The notes under the pieces are model-generated. The model saw nothing but the letters and a program-made list of their open reading frames with translations. It was not told the DNA's origin and ran no database searches. From Diphasiastrum complanatum (Eukaryota > Streptophyta > Lycopodiopsida > Lycopodiales > Lycopodiaceae): 62,000 bases of DNA. This document shows positions 42,006-52,852 of the stretch, piece after piece. The position numbers and the translations under genes were made by a program. Position 1 is the stretch's first letter. Each line of letters opens with the position of its first letter. The DNA lies in the NCBI GenBank assembly GCA_029204225.1, contig CM055102.1, forward strand, positions 41,503,229 through 41,565,228. The letters run 5' to 3'.

Positions 42006-42683
42006 TGTTGGCCAAGCCTTGCCTAGTGGGCCCCGCCATAGTACAGTAGAATAATAAGCGCAAGGCACTGGCATCCTGTGTGTATAAGCCCAGCCACCAA
42101 TGAGCACAAGTAGCAAGTTGTAATTCCTAAGGATTAAGAGACTAGGGGCTTAAAACTCCAAAATGACATTAGAGGCCCTAAGTCAAGTTGCAAATAAAAA
42201 AGCTAAAAGGGCCCAACTTAAAACTCACATGAATCATGTGAGTGCCCTTGTGCTTTCTTAGCACCATTAGATTTAAGTTGTGTTTCTTTGAAAGGCTTGG
42301 ATTAGAATCCTTGTCCCAATGAAGTGGCCAATGAGAGTAAAGGAGGCTCACCTCTAAAATCTATAGGAGGGAGTCATTTCCTTTGTATTGTATCATCTTC
42401 CATTCTCATTCTAAGAAAACTCTCTTGGTTTCTCCATCTCCATCTCTCTCTCTCTTTCTCCTCTCTCTCTCTCTCTCTTCTCCCTCTCTCCCTATGTTGG
42501 GATAGAATAGCTTTGGGTAGGTGCTCGAGTCCCCGAAGCCTTTCTCAACCTTGGCGTTCTCTCTCTCCCTCTCTCCACTCTCTTTATCCTCTCTCTCCTC
42601 TCCCTCTCTCTTCTTGCTATGCAAGTGAAGGCGAGGTTTCCGGTCCCAGCGACGAACCCCTATGCTACATCGATGACACAACA
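42006..42683 (+). repeat. Gypsy H 5' LTR
   Basis: 678 bases run from TGTTGGCCAAGCC to CACAACA, followed by one base and the primer site. The LTR has long CT-rich stretches (about 42440-42495 and 42560-42612) downstream of a possible TATA (ATCTATAGG, 42358). Its first part matches 18620-18875. Confidence 0.8.
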
Positions 42684-42684
42684 G

Positions 42685-42702
42685 TGGCGTCGTTGCCGAG
42701 GA
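42685..42702 (+). other. Gypsy H primer-binding site (tRNA-Asp)
   Basis: TGGCGTCGTTGCCGAGGA differs from the canonical tRNA-Asp primer site at two positions and lies directly after the LTR. Confidence 0.82.
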
Positions 42703-43205
42703 GCGCCACACACTCATTTTGTCACATAGCTTTCCATTCACTTTCTCTTTTCCTCTATCTCTCTCTTTATTCTCTCTCATCATTCTTTTTCATCAAAAAA
42801 ATCGAATTCTAAGGGTAGAATAGTGTGAGTAGTGTTAGTTTTTGCCATTTTTTCATGATTTTTTTGTTTGTTTGCACTGTAGGGAGAGATTGTGGGATGG
42901 GAGGATCAGATGCAAGCACCCAATCCCTTCGTTAATCCATACAATCCATAAAAATCAGAAAAAAAAAGCTCAAAATCTGTATTTGGAGGGGAAAAGAGAG
43001 GCAAAATCTCATCAGATTTTGATTTCTCAAAAACCAGTGGGCATGAACCTTTGCATGACTGGCAGCAGCTCCAGGGTACTGTTCCAGACTTGCATAGAAG
43101 CCTGCAAGGGTTAGTTCCCATCAGATTTTGAAAAAACAGAGAAAAACCCAAAAAAAAATTCAAAAATCCTTTGTAAAAATAAAAAAAAAATCAAAACTCA
43201 AAACT
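42703..43205 (+). other. Gypsy H leader, proximal part with module A
   Basis: Non-coding, CT-rich at first. It contains hairpin module A at 43046-43112, which is the sense equivalent of 39277-39211 in G2 (phrase CTCCAGGGTACTGT). A-rich runs follow. Confidence 0.6.
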
Positions 43206-43856
43206 AACCTTCGCAGAGCTCTCTGAAGTTCCATCTCACTGAGACCAGGACACAGAGAAGTCTGCGAGGGTTAGATCCCAAAAAAAGTGCCTCTGTGAAG
43301 GTTTCCAAGAGCAAAAAATGGCCTAGAACCTTCTCAAACAACAAATTTTTGAGTTTCCTTGAGAAGTAACCTTCGCAGAGCTCTCTGAAGTTCCATCTCA
43401 CTGAGACAAGGACACAGAGAAGTCTGCGAGAGTTAGATCCCAAAAAATGTGTCCCTGTGAAGGTTTCCAAGAGCAAAAAGTGGCCTAGAACCTTCTCAGA
43501 CAAAATTTTTTTGAGTTTCCTTGGGAAGTAACCTTCGCAGAGCTCTCTGAAGTTCCATCTCACTGAGACAAGGACACAAAGAAGTCTGCGAGAGTTAGAT
43601 CCCAAAAAAAGTGCCCCTGTGAAGGTTCCCAAGAGCAAAAAGTGGCCTAGAACCTTCTCAGACAGCAAATTTTTGAGTTTCTTTGGGAAGTAACTCTCGT
43701 AGCTTGGTGAGCAGCTGAATCTGACTGAAATACAAGTGCATACCAGTCTACCAGGGTTTGTTCCCAGAAAATTTTAAAATTTTGCAAAAAGACCCCAAAA
43801 AAATGCACTTTTTCCATGATTTTTCGAGATCTGCTAGGAAGTAACCTTTGCAAAGA
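43206..43856 (+). repeat. 162-bp tandem array of hairpin module B
   Basis: Three near-identical units start at 43206, 43368 and 43530, each exactly 162 bases. A diverged fourth starts at 43692, and the beginning of a fifth is at about 43842. Each unit opens with AACCTTCGCAGAGCTCTCTG and about 47 bases later has CAGAGAAGTCTGCGAGGGTT, which is its inverse with 3 mismatches in 20. The loop contains TCTCACTGAGA, a small inner stem. The 154-codon open frame on the minus strand is a by-product of the period being a multiple of 3. Confidence 0.85.
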
Positions 43857-45480
43857 GTTTTGTACATATATGTTCCTATCCAACATAGACTTTGAAATTA
43901 GGCCAAGGTTAGACCTCATCTTGATAAAAACATTCTTGAACAATGGCTTGGTAAGAAGATCTGCAACACAATTTGAAGATCCAACATGATCCAATAAGAT
44001 CTCTCTCCCAATAACTTTTTCTCTTACAAAATGATGAGCTACCTTGATGTGTTTGCTCCTTGCATGGAACACAGGATTGTTTGCAAGAGCCTGAGCCGAG
44101 ATGTTATCATTCTTGATTGGAAGGTCTTCATCTCCATAACACTTTAGATCCAAGAGTAGCCTTTTGATCCATAGAACCTCCTTTGTTGTGGTTGTAAGAG
44201 ATTTGTACTCAGCTTCACAGGATGATAAGGATATAGTTGCTTGCTTCTTTGATAGCCAAGAAACTAGATTCTCTCCAAGAAAAATTGTGTAAGCACTTGT
44301 GGATTTCCTATCCAACCTGTCTCCTACAAAATGTGAAGCAACCAAAGTTAGATCTTCTCCTTTGTAGATCAATCCATAGTCTAAAGTAGAAGATACATAT
44401 CTTAGGATTCTTTTAGCCGACTTCCAATGATATATCTTTGGATCCTGCATGTGTTGGCTTAGCTTATGCACACTAAAGCTTAGATCAAGCCTTGTCATTG
44501 TTAACCATATAGTGAGCCAATAAGACTCCTATAAAGAGTGATGTCCTCGAAGGATCTTTCATCATCTTTTATAGAAACTTTTACAATGTGCTCCATTGGT
44601 GTATCTATCCCCTTATAGTTTTCCATCTGGAATTTCTTAAGCATGGAAAGTGCATATCTACTTTGACTTATGAAAGCGTGATCTTTCCAAAAGTCAATTT
44701 CAAGGCCTAAAATGTAGTGAAGAATTCCTAGATCTTGCATTTTAAACTCACTACCAAGTGCATGTTTAGTTTCTTCAACTAGCTCCTCATTATTTCCACT
44801 AAGAATGATATCATCTACAGAGATGAGAAGAATAAGTACAAATTTATTTACAAACTTAATGTACAATGAAGGGTCATATTCACTAAGATAAAATCTGAGT
44901 GATATGAGAAAAAAGTTGAGCCTTGCATACCAAGACCTTGGTGCTTGTTTTAGTCCATAGAGACTTTTGAACAAAAGACAAACTTTTGATTCTTCACCTT
45001 CTTTCACAAATCTAGGTGGTTGCTCCATGTAAATCTCCTCCTCAAGGTAACCATTGAGAAAGGCATTAGAAACATCAAGCTGTAGCATCCTCCAATTGTG
45101 ATAACATGCAAGAGAAATGAGAATTCTTATAGTTACCATTTGTGCAACTGGTGCAAAAGTGTCTTCATAGTCCAGACCTTTGATTTGAGAGTAGCCTTTG
45201 GCACAAAGTCTTGCTTTGTATTTGTTGATGGATCCATCATTGTTGTACTTGATCCTGAATACCCACGTACATCAAATGACATGCATGTTGTTTGGTGGCT
45301 CCACGAGCTCCCATGTGTTGTTTGACATCAAGGCTTCAAACTCAAGGGTCATTGCTTCAACCCATTTCTCATATTGAAGTGCTCTTGGACATCTTTAGGC
45401 TTTTCATCTGATATGAAGAATGCATGATAGGAAGTTTCACCTTCCTCTTGCCTTCCTCCCTCATCATAAGTGAGCCTTCT
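43857..45480 (-). pseudogene. Copia RT-RNase H fragment (C2 family, inverted)
   Basis: On the minus strand the words run from SKPRRLTYDEGG at 45480 through a shifted segment to MVTIRILISLACYHNWRM (45139) and DVSNAFLNGYLEEEIYMEQP. The catalytic box reads ISVDDIIL, with Ser for the Tyr of YVDD. After a stop at 44499-44501 comes RNase H: YTIFLGENLVSWLSKKQATI, SSCEAEYKSL, KNDNISAQALANNP and HVGSSNCVADLLTKPL. Coding runs into the H leader at about 43857 without an LTR. It is closest to C2 and C4 and is complementary in extent to C2's missing 3' end, though with overlap, so it is not the exact lost part. Confidence 0.85.
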
Positions 45481-47152
45481 TGGCTTGGATCTTTCTCTTG
45501 CCTTGATGGAAGCAGCAAGGTGCATGATGGTGCAAGCGAAGCTGTCAAAGAAATTTTGGGCAGAAGCTATACTAATATTCGTCTATCTACATAATAAGAG
45601 CATGATAGCTATTGTAAGCGATGCCACACCCTATGAACACTGGACTGGTCACAAACCCAACCTGTTGCATATCAGAGTGTTTGGTTGCAGGGCATACATG
45701 CATGTGCCTCAGGATAAGAGGTCCAAGCTTGATGAAAAATCAAAATCCATGATATTCGTGGGATATGCAATCAATTCACCTAGCTACAGGTTGTATGATT
45801 CTGAAACCAATAAGGTGCAAGTAAACAGAGATGTCAAATTTGATGAGGATACATTCCAGGAAGATGCAGACCAGACTGGTTATCAATTCTTTGATTTGAC
45901 TCCTTACATCTTTGACTGGATTGAAGAGAGAGAGCAAACTTTTGTAGAGTCGCGTGATCAAGAAGATCAACAAGCGATTGAGTGACAGAAGCTGTAGAAC
46001 CCACAATAACCAATATAATCTAAACAGTCAAAGAATCTAATTGAGCCAAAACACTCTATCAGAGTCCGATAGAAGGCTATTGAGAAAGCTACAGCAAACA
46101 ACTGTGATGAGAACCGATGTCTGATGACAAGATAACTCGAAACTTACTCAGAAGCAATTGCAAGTCATGAATCAGAAGAATGGAAGAAGGCAATGTAGGA
46201 GGAAATCGACTCAATGCATAAAAATAAAGCATGGACATTGAAGCAACCACCAGAAGGAAAAAAATTTGTGGACTGCCATGGATCTACAAACTGAAGTTAA
46301 AACCGGATGGGAGTGTTGAGCGATACAGGGTTAGATTGGTAGCCAAGGGGTATTATCAGAAAATTCCTAGGAATAGAAATCGCTAGGAATAAAACAACAG
46401 GAGCTATAAAACTTTCTCAAGATAGTTATGCATGTAAAATTCTAGCAGACTATGCAATGTTAGAATGCAAAGGAAAGGAAACTCCTATGGCACTTGGAGT
46501 AAAACTTTCTAAAGAAGACTGTCCAAGGACTGAGCAGGAAGAATTTGAAATGAGTAATATACCTTTTTGAAATCTGATTGGAGCTCTAATGTACCTGACT
46601 ATATGCACTCGATCAGATTCGGCCTTTCCTATTTATGCTTTAGCACAATTTTCTAACAATCCATGAAAGTACCATTGGGATCTAGCTAAGAGAATCTTAC
46701 GATATCTCAAGCAAACCATGGATTTTGGCATTGTCTATTCCAATTCAAATGAATTCACTCTGAAGGGGCTAATATGCTAGGTTTGCAAAAATCAGACTCT
46801 TGTCGCACAATCCTCATGCGAAGCTGAATATGTAGCTACTTCAAAGAATGCAAACGACATCGTGTGGCTGAGACAGCTGTTGAATGAGCTAGGAGAGCAA
46901 CAAATAGAACCTACTATCATGTATATGGATAATACCAGCGCAATCTCCATGAGTCAAGACCCTATCTTTCATTCTAGGACAAAGCACATTCCACTCAAAT
47001 ACCATTAGAGATCTTGTGCAGAAACAGGAAATTTAGATTGAGTATCTGAAGACCGTAGAAATGACAACAAATCTTCTGACCAAGCCCCTTGCAAAACAAC
47101 AGTTCAAAAAACACAGGACAAAAATGGGAGTTGGCTGAAGGAATCTTTAGTT
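45481..47152 (+). pseudogene. Copia element C6: integrase end, RT, RNase H
   Basis: The integrase C-terminal part is open from about 45485 to 45985 (MEAARCMMVQAKLSKKFWAE, then FGCRAYMHVPQDKRSKLDEK and NRDVKFDEDTFQE). RT is heavily broken (46170-46800), with QLSQDSYACKIL-type words but no YVDD box. RNase H ends with SSCEAEYVATSKNANDIVWL, YMDNTSAISMSQDP and FHSRTKHIPL, then stops. It lacks everything upstream of the integrase C-terminus and is joined to the inverted copia piece at 45480. The lineage is that of C7 and C9. Confidence 0.8.
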
Positions 47153-47162
47153 CAAGAGAGAG

Positions 47163-47630
47163 TGTTGAAAAATGAACTTCACTTTCCTTCATCCCTGGAT
47201 ACCTCCATGAGAGACAAATCAGATCTCGTAAAGCCGGTCGCAAGTGCAATCTGCAAGTACAATAGAATCAGATAACCGTAACTAATTATGTGCTAAAACG
47301 TGGCCATTAGTTTTACAAGAAAAGCTTAGAAGAAAATGCATAAGATAGAATATAAGTTTATGCAGATGAAGCACCCAAAAAAAACAGAAGGAAAATCAGA
47401 GAGAAAGTGGAGAGAGTCAGATAGAAGAGAAACTAATATAGCTATAGAATAGAAAAATAGAAGCTATCACGCTGACAAGCGGTAGACTGTAAACTCTTAT
47501 CCAAAAAGAGATTTATAAAGCAATAGATCCTTTTTATCAGTTTTTCCTGCTATGTATGCATCAATGATAGTATTATTTATGTGTATACTATTGTTCTGAT
47601 GAATGGATCATATTGATTTGGCAATCAAAA
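47163..47630 (+). repeat. C6 3' LTR (right border uncertain)
   Basis: A purine run CAAGAGAGAG is followed by TGTTGAAAAATG at 47163, the expected PPT and LTR start. A TATA box (ATTTATAAAG) lies at 47511-47520. The end near 47630 is a guess. Confidence 0.6.
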
Positions 47631-47639
47631 GTTAGGTGT

Positions 47640-48400
47640 AAATTTGTGATGTGCAAAAACTAGCACAGAAAGTTTTTTGTCGGGTTTTTTGCATTTTTCG
47701 AAAATTTTTGCATTCTCTCTCTTCGGCATTTTCGCATTTTTTTAGTACAGTTAAAACGTGCCTAAGTGCACAAAATACACTAAGTTTTGCATTTTTTGCA
47801 TTTTTTGCTTCCCCGAAAAATGCGACAATTACAGAACAATGCATGCTTCTGCATCCTAAAAGTTGCTAGCTGCAGTTGAGGCAGAAACGATCAGTTTGCT
47901 TCACACTTGTCAACAACCTATCTAGCTCAAGTTCCACCACTTACACTACTTTGGCTCAATAGAGGCATTACATGTGGATTTGACCAATTTACCTTCTATG
48001 CCAATTTTGACCCTATCAATGTTCTACACCAAGATGCTTGACATAGAAAACATAAAGACCCCTACTTCTAACATAGATATCTTTTTCACTTCTTCACATA
48101 CACTACAAGTGATCAACACCCTTCCTGGAAACTCTCAAACATTCATGACACAACATGAGTGCCCTTTTGTCATACCTTAATTGGTCTCAAGGCACCAAAG
48201 GTCTCTCTTCCACACTTGCAACAATGTTTAGCTCATTCAACTCAATCAAAAAGTCCATCCTCACTTTCCAAGTTGAATAATTGGTAGAGTTGATCCTATC
48301 ATTCCCTTCCAACATAGTCAAGTTGTATATTGGTGTTAAAGAAGACAAAAAGTTTGTTTGATAAGTAAAATATGGCTCTAAACGGCGATGTAGTATGTAT
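47640..48400. other. Unassigned region with GCATTTTT cluster
   Basis: At 47690-47830 the word GCATTTTT or its close variants recurs about seven times, together with CGAAAA and TTTTCG pairs that could fold. From 47870 to 48400 there is no supported coding. Confidence 0.35.
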
Positions 48401-48404
48401 GACC

Positions 48405-48515
48405 TCCAAGTACAAGAAGAATCAAGACAATCAAGCCAACATTACCAAAGAAGACTCGTTTTCAAGTGAAGGAGAAGGATCACTTATGGTGTCTAGCTTC
48501 TCCTCTACATCCTTA
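48405..48515 (+). pseudogene. Copia gag scrap
   Basis: KKNQDNQANITKEDSFSSEG, then EGSLMVSSFSSTS matches the spacer between the gag zinc knuckle and the protease in C4 (ANISNEEKED, then EEGSLMVSSFSSSP). About 37 codons, with no flanking element parts. A short (TA)n run follows at 48516-48534. Confidence 0.6.
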
Positions 48516-48539
48516 TATATATATATCTATATATAGTGG

Positions 48540-50070
48540 TTGTACTTGCACCAATGTAATGGAAACTAAATAACACATCTAACAAATATATTGTTACGTC
48601 ATTGCATGTAGAATGCAATTCAAGAAATTGGGCAAGGACTTAGACACAATCTTTGATGAATAAAGGATTTTAATATTTCCATGCCGATTGTAATGGTTTT
48701 GATTGCATGACAAACTAAAATATTTAAGAACTTCAGAAAACTATGGTGCCCATCACAGACCAACCAATAATTCCATTCAATATGTAGAATGTACTGATAG
48801 AGTTTGGAGTACTACTCCACAATATGATAATCAAAGTTTAGGAAGAATGACACAAGCAAGTCTATGCATATTGTAGTTAAAATAAACTGACTATTTTTTA
48901 TGAAGACATCGATTAGTGTGTGAATAGTAAGAGGGACTAGGCCCTGGAAAGGAAGAGCCTTATGGAAGACTTGGGCAACAACTAGTTAAATCTAGGAAAT
49001 TTCAAAATGACTCAAAATGTGATAATAATTTTTTATTAGGGTACTTTGTTTTCAATTGTTATTAAACTAATCAACTATGTAAGAAATTTAAGTTGTGAAA
49101 AAAATCTCAACTTGTAGCAAGTATTATCCAATATGCTAGATGTCAAAAATACATATGGAATGTTAATTTTGTATTAGACTATGCATAAAGACATTTTCTA
49201 AACATTATGTCAAATCAAATGAATTTATTATAATTAGCCTCTAGCCACTTAAAACTAGAGAGATAAAGGCTTCAAAGTATGATCATGCAATAGTCTTCTA
49301 CACATTTTTCAATATAACCCTATGAAATAATTGACAATAGAACTAACAATCATAGAACTATGTAAAAAAATCACTGTGCTAAAGAGTATGCCAATCTTGC
49401 CACTTGGAACATTTTAAAAAATAGTCAGTTTTGAAATATTTTTCTAACAATTTTAAAGACTATCAACTTGTGATCAAATTAAACAAGCAAGAAATAATCA
49501 AGATTGGTGATTTTCCCGTATAAGAATGTTGTTTTTTTTTTAAAATATATGGAAAGGATCAATAAAATCTCCATTAGGGAGAGAAAAATGCATGAAAGTT
49601 AGATTTTTAGAAAATGTACATTTGTTTAGTGTTGCATGATAATTGGCAAAAAAAATATGCCTCAAGAGTATTGAACCGAAGATGTTCTAAAATATTGGTT
49701 TGATTCATTCTAATGAGGACCTTATCGTAAAGCTCAACTCACAAGCATATCACTTTTAAACATAATCCTAAAAAACATAGAGCTTCAAGAACATAAACAA
49801 ACCATAGAGTTGATAGAATGGTCTCATGATTTGATCTCAACATATATACAATATATGATTAATAAATGTAGATCCTAAAATTGACTATAACATATTTAAC
49901 CACATGATCAAGATATGTCTTGTGTCTTATATAAAAATCTTCTAAAATATGTTTAAAGTTAGAAACAGTATTCCACCCTTGGCTTGAAAAAGTACGGCTA
50001 GTTTAATGTGTTGATATCTTTAGTTGGAAACTCAACCCACATTTCATCATATACAAGGAGAATTTGAAAA
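48540..50070. other. Unassigned AT-rich sequence
   Basis: About 1.5 kb of AT-rich DNA in which I find no ORF with conserved words, LTR, inverted repeat or RNA gene. It may be very old element DNA. Confidence 0.4.
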
Positions 50071-50075
50071 ACATT

Positions 50076-52110
50076 TCATGCATTGAGATCATCGTGTAAT
50101 TGTTGTGCCAGTTCCAAATCTTTTTGACACTCGAGCAATAATATGTCTTCTTTTGCTCTGGTGTATCTTCCGATAGGTAAATTGTCGTATGGTGACAACC
50201 TTACATGGAGTAAAGTCCCATCAAATAATTCATGTACTAACTGGAAGTCTTCTTTAGAATATTTTCTAAGTGTAATTTGTTTAAACAAAGTAGATGAAAT
50301 TTGAACAAACTTACACTTTACAAATAAGTTTTGAACAAAAAATAATATATTAGCTGCAAAAGTGTCGACCTGCCAGTAAGTATATGTGCAAAAGGCTTTA
50401 TATTCACAGGATTTGAGTCTGTCCTGTAGATTGTGCTTGATTTCTACAAAATAACTTGAAAATTTTTGCTCTTAGTCAGTGTATATACTATACAGCTCTG
50501 GGTATGCCATATTAATATTTAACAGAAGACTTGTGTCGTTGAATTCTTCAATATTTGTTGAATCTTTTGGTAAGTATAGCTTGAACTCTACATGCCACCT
50601 CCAAAATTTTCATTTCGTATCGTTATGCTTCAAAAATTGGTATTCGGATGTACTCTAGAGCATACATGAAGGTTGAGCCTATGTACAGTTCAACTAACCT
50701 AAATGGCGAAACTTTAAATTTACCCTGGATTATGGCACAACATAGACAACCCCTTTGTTCTATGCTAAGTTGGTCCCATAACCAAAGAAAATTTTTTTTT
50801 TCCATACTAACTACCCGTCCTCAAATGCCATGCCTACTGAGCCTAGTAGCATCAAATAATCAACATGCCATTGCAATTTAATGTTAAGATGGCAGGGACT
50901 CCACTTCCAGAATCGTTCAAAAAAACTTGAAAACATTTTGCACATATCTTCGAGTGATTTCTCTTCGGATTTTGCCTTAGGCAGCACTTCAGCAACGTCC
51001 TGGTTGTGGATGTCTGCAGCGAGCTTATGGTCTTCGAGCTGCTGCTGTAGGTCGTCTGCTACCTCCTTCTGAAGGTCAGAGATCTTGATGCAGGCTTCAA
51101 CATACTCAAGGTGATCCACAACTCCCGAACATTGGTGAGTTGCTTGAAGCTGCTTCGCGAATTCATCAATCTTCTCTAGGGCCTACAAATATTCCTTGTG
51201 TGCATTTGGCCCAAAACAGATTGTTGTCCCAATGGATAGTTCCTTCAGCTTGGCAAGTTCTTCTTTGACTAAAACTTTGTTATTTTCGAATGGAACTCAA
51301 AAATTCTCAAGCAGTTGGTCCTAAAGGGACTACAACTTCAAAGGATCAATCTGGATTGACCAAGAGCTGCTGCATATCTGTAAGGCAGTTTCTGTCCTTA
51401 TTCCCTTCATGCTCTCATCATGCAAAGTGGTCTTTTCTGTCTTAACCTTATTGAGCTCAGCTTGCAAAGAATCAAAATTTGTCTACAACTCTGTAGATTT
51501 GGCCTGAAGTGCCTTATTATTGTCTTGGTAGAATTGGGCTTCCTCGTTTGATAACTGGAGCATTAAGGAGTGATTTCGTTTAGTCAACAACTTATTTTCT
51601 GCCTCCAGAGATGTAATCTTTTCAGCCAACATTTTAATATTGTCGGTCATTTTGTCTATTGATTGGAACAGGTGCATCATGCTTTGTTGAATATGAAGAC
51701 CATAAGCATGGATTTTATCAACAATTTCCTTGGCTCCCAAGGAAAATTGCTGGTACCACTTGTATAGATTTTCTTTCTCTTCTTCATTTATGTTTGTGGC
51801 CTCATCATCAATCCCTTTTCTTTTATCTTGCATCTGTGTATCCAAGATGGTGTCTTCTTCATCTGTGGATGTGGAGCTCTTTGGCTTCTGAGAAGACCCA
51901 TCTGTGACTGGGACAATGACCAAGTTGTCAACTACAATAGAAAGTTCAAGTATAACTTCTACAACTACATCTGAAGTAGTTTCCTTCGAGACTTTTGCTA
52001 TGTTGACATCCATGGCTACAGTAGCTGTTAGCTGGACTTGTGGAACAGAGGTGTTCTACAAGGGACTGGATAAAACTATCTTTGTTGTCATAAGCATACT
52101 TCCTGCCAGT
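50076..52110 (-). pseudogene. Coiled-coil protein pseudogene, unrecognised
   Basis: On the minus strand a single product can be followed for about 2 kb with few breaks. An acidic N-terminal part reads MDVNIAKVSKETTSDVVVEV at 52013. Then comes a charged stretch (DTQMQDKRKGIDDEATNINE), a clear coiled coil (DNIKMLAEKITSLEAENKLL and QDNNKALQAKSTELQ), and a second coiled coil (ISDLQKEVADDLQQQLEDHK, 51060). The C-terminal part reads FWRWHVEFKLYLPKDSTNIE, KQITLRKYSKEDFQLVHELF and DLELAQQLHDDLNA (50076). In-frame stops occur near 51300, 50810 and 50480. The general plan (disordered N-terminus, coiled coil, aromatic C-terminus) recalls ORF-U, but no shared words are seen. It may be another element-borne ORF or a host pseudogene. 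Confidence 0.45.
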
Positions 52111-52139
52111 ACACCTAAGTTTTACAAGCAAATCTAATC

Positions 52140-52852
52140 AAAAAGTTTGCAGATCTGATCAGATTTTAAGCTAGGATTGTCTAGATTCTACCTTCTAGCT
52201 AGTTTGTAGTTTTCTTGTGATTCTGAGTTTCAAACCACATTGAATGGGCCAGATCAGGTACTATACGGAATTTCAGGTGCTGGCACATGTGAAATCCACC
52301 CATTTTCAGATTGGTGGTTCTCTCTCACCTCAGATCCAAATTTCAAGCAAATTAGCCCACTAGAAAACTAGAAATGGTAGAATCTGATGCAATTTGAATC
52401 ATGACAGTTGGATAAGCCAATCAGAAGCTATAAGCTTTTGAAGAGTTGTAGGTAGGGCGCCTAGACCTATGGCAAATCGTGTGTACATGTCATTTATTGC
52501 TTGAATGATCACAAAAATCATCTAGAAGCTACACAATCTCATCTGTATGTGATTTAGACACAACTTATAGGTTCTAGGCAAATTGTTTCATACAAATAGA
52601 TTGTATCTGAGTCTATTTGACATTTTTGGAATATTTCACACATGTGAAATTTAGAGAACCATAACTTTTGCCATACTTCATCTTTTTTGATGATTCAAAT
52701 TTTGTTATAGAGAGATTGTCAAGCTAGTGAGATCTATCTCACAATTTTTTGCTAAGTCTTACATAGGATTTGGTTCTGTACCCTTGATTGGTTCCTATAG
52801 TGAGAAGAATGGCAATTCTTTCATCCATCTTTTTTTATTTCCATCATTCTTT
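52140..52852 (+). other. Probable C4 leader / LTR remnant
   Basis: Non-coding sequence upstream of C4 gag. It contains CACATGTG-centred boxes at about 52273-52281 and 52634-52649 (TTTCACACATGTGAAA), related to the boxes in the C3 LTR. No clear primer site or LTR border is found. Confidence 0.4.

Noticed and set aside
13484-42702. TGGCGCCGTTGCC-like sites as tRNA-Asp gene remnants
   Set aside because: Only 18 bases match, always directly at LTR ends; no cloverleaf around them, so they are primer sites.
42324-42812. Ser/Leu-rich plus-strand ORF and its antisense partner
   Set aside because: Translation of CT-rich low-complexity LTR and primer-site DNA; it crosses the LTR end.
43204-43668. 154-codon minus-strand ORF with three protein-level repeats
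   Set aside because: It is the by-product of the 162-bp tandem array whose period is divisible by three; no start context or homologue, and it lies antisense in a leader.
43206-43856. Tandem units with inverted arms as a CRISPR array
   Set aside because: Units are 162 bases and repeated over their whole length with no unique spacers; the setting is a plant retroelement leader.
50623-51072. Plus-strand ORFs at 50648 and 50881
   Set aside because: They are antisense to the better supported minus-strand coiled-coil product and have no conserved words.
52372-52388. TGGTAGAATCTGATGC as C4 primer-binding site
   Set aside because: Needs gaps and several mismatches against TGGTATCAGAGC; the preceding sequence does not end like an LTR.
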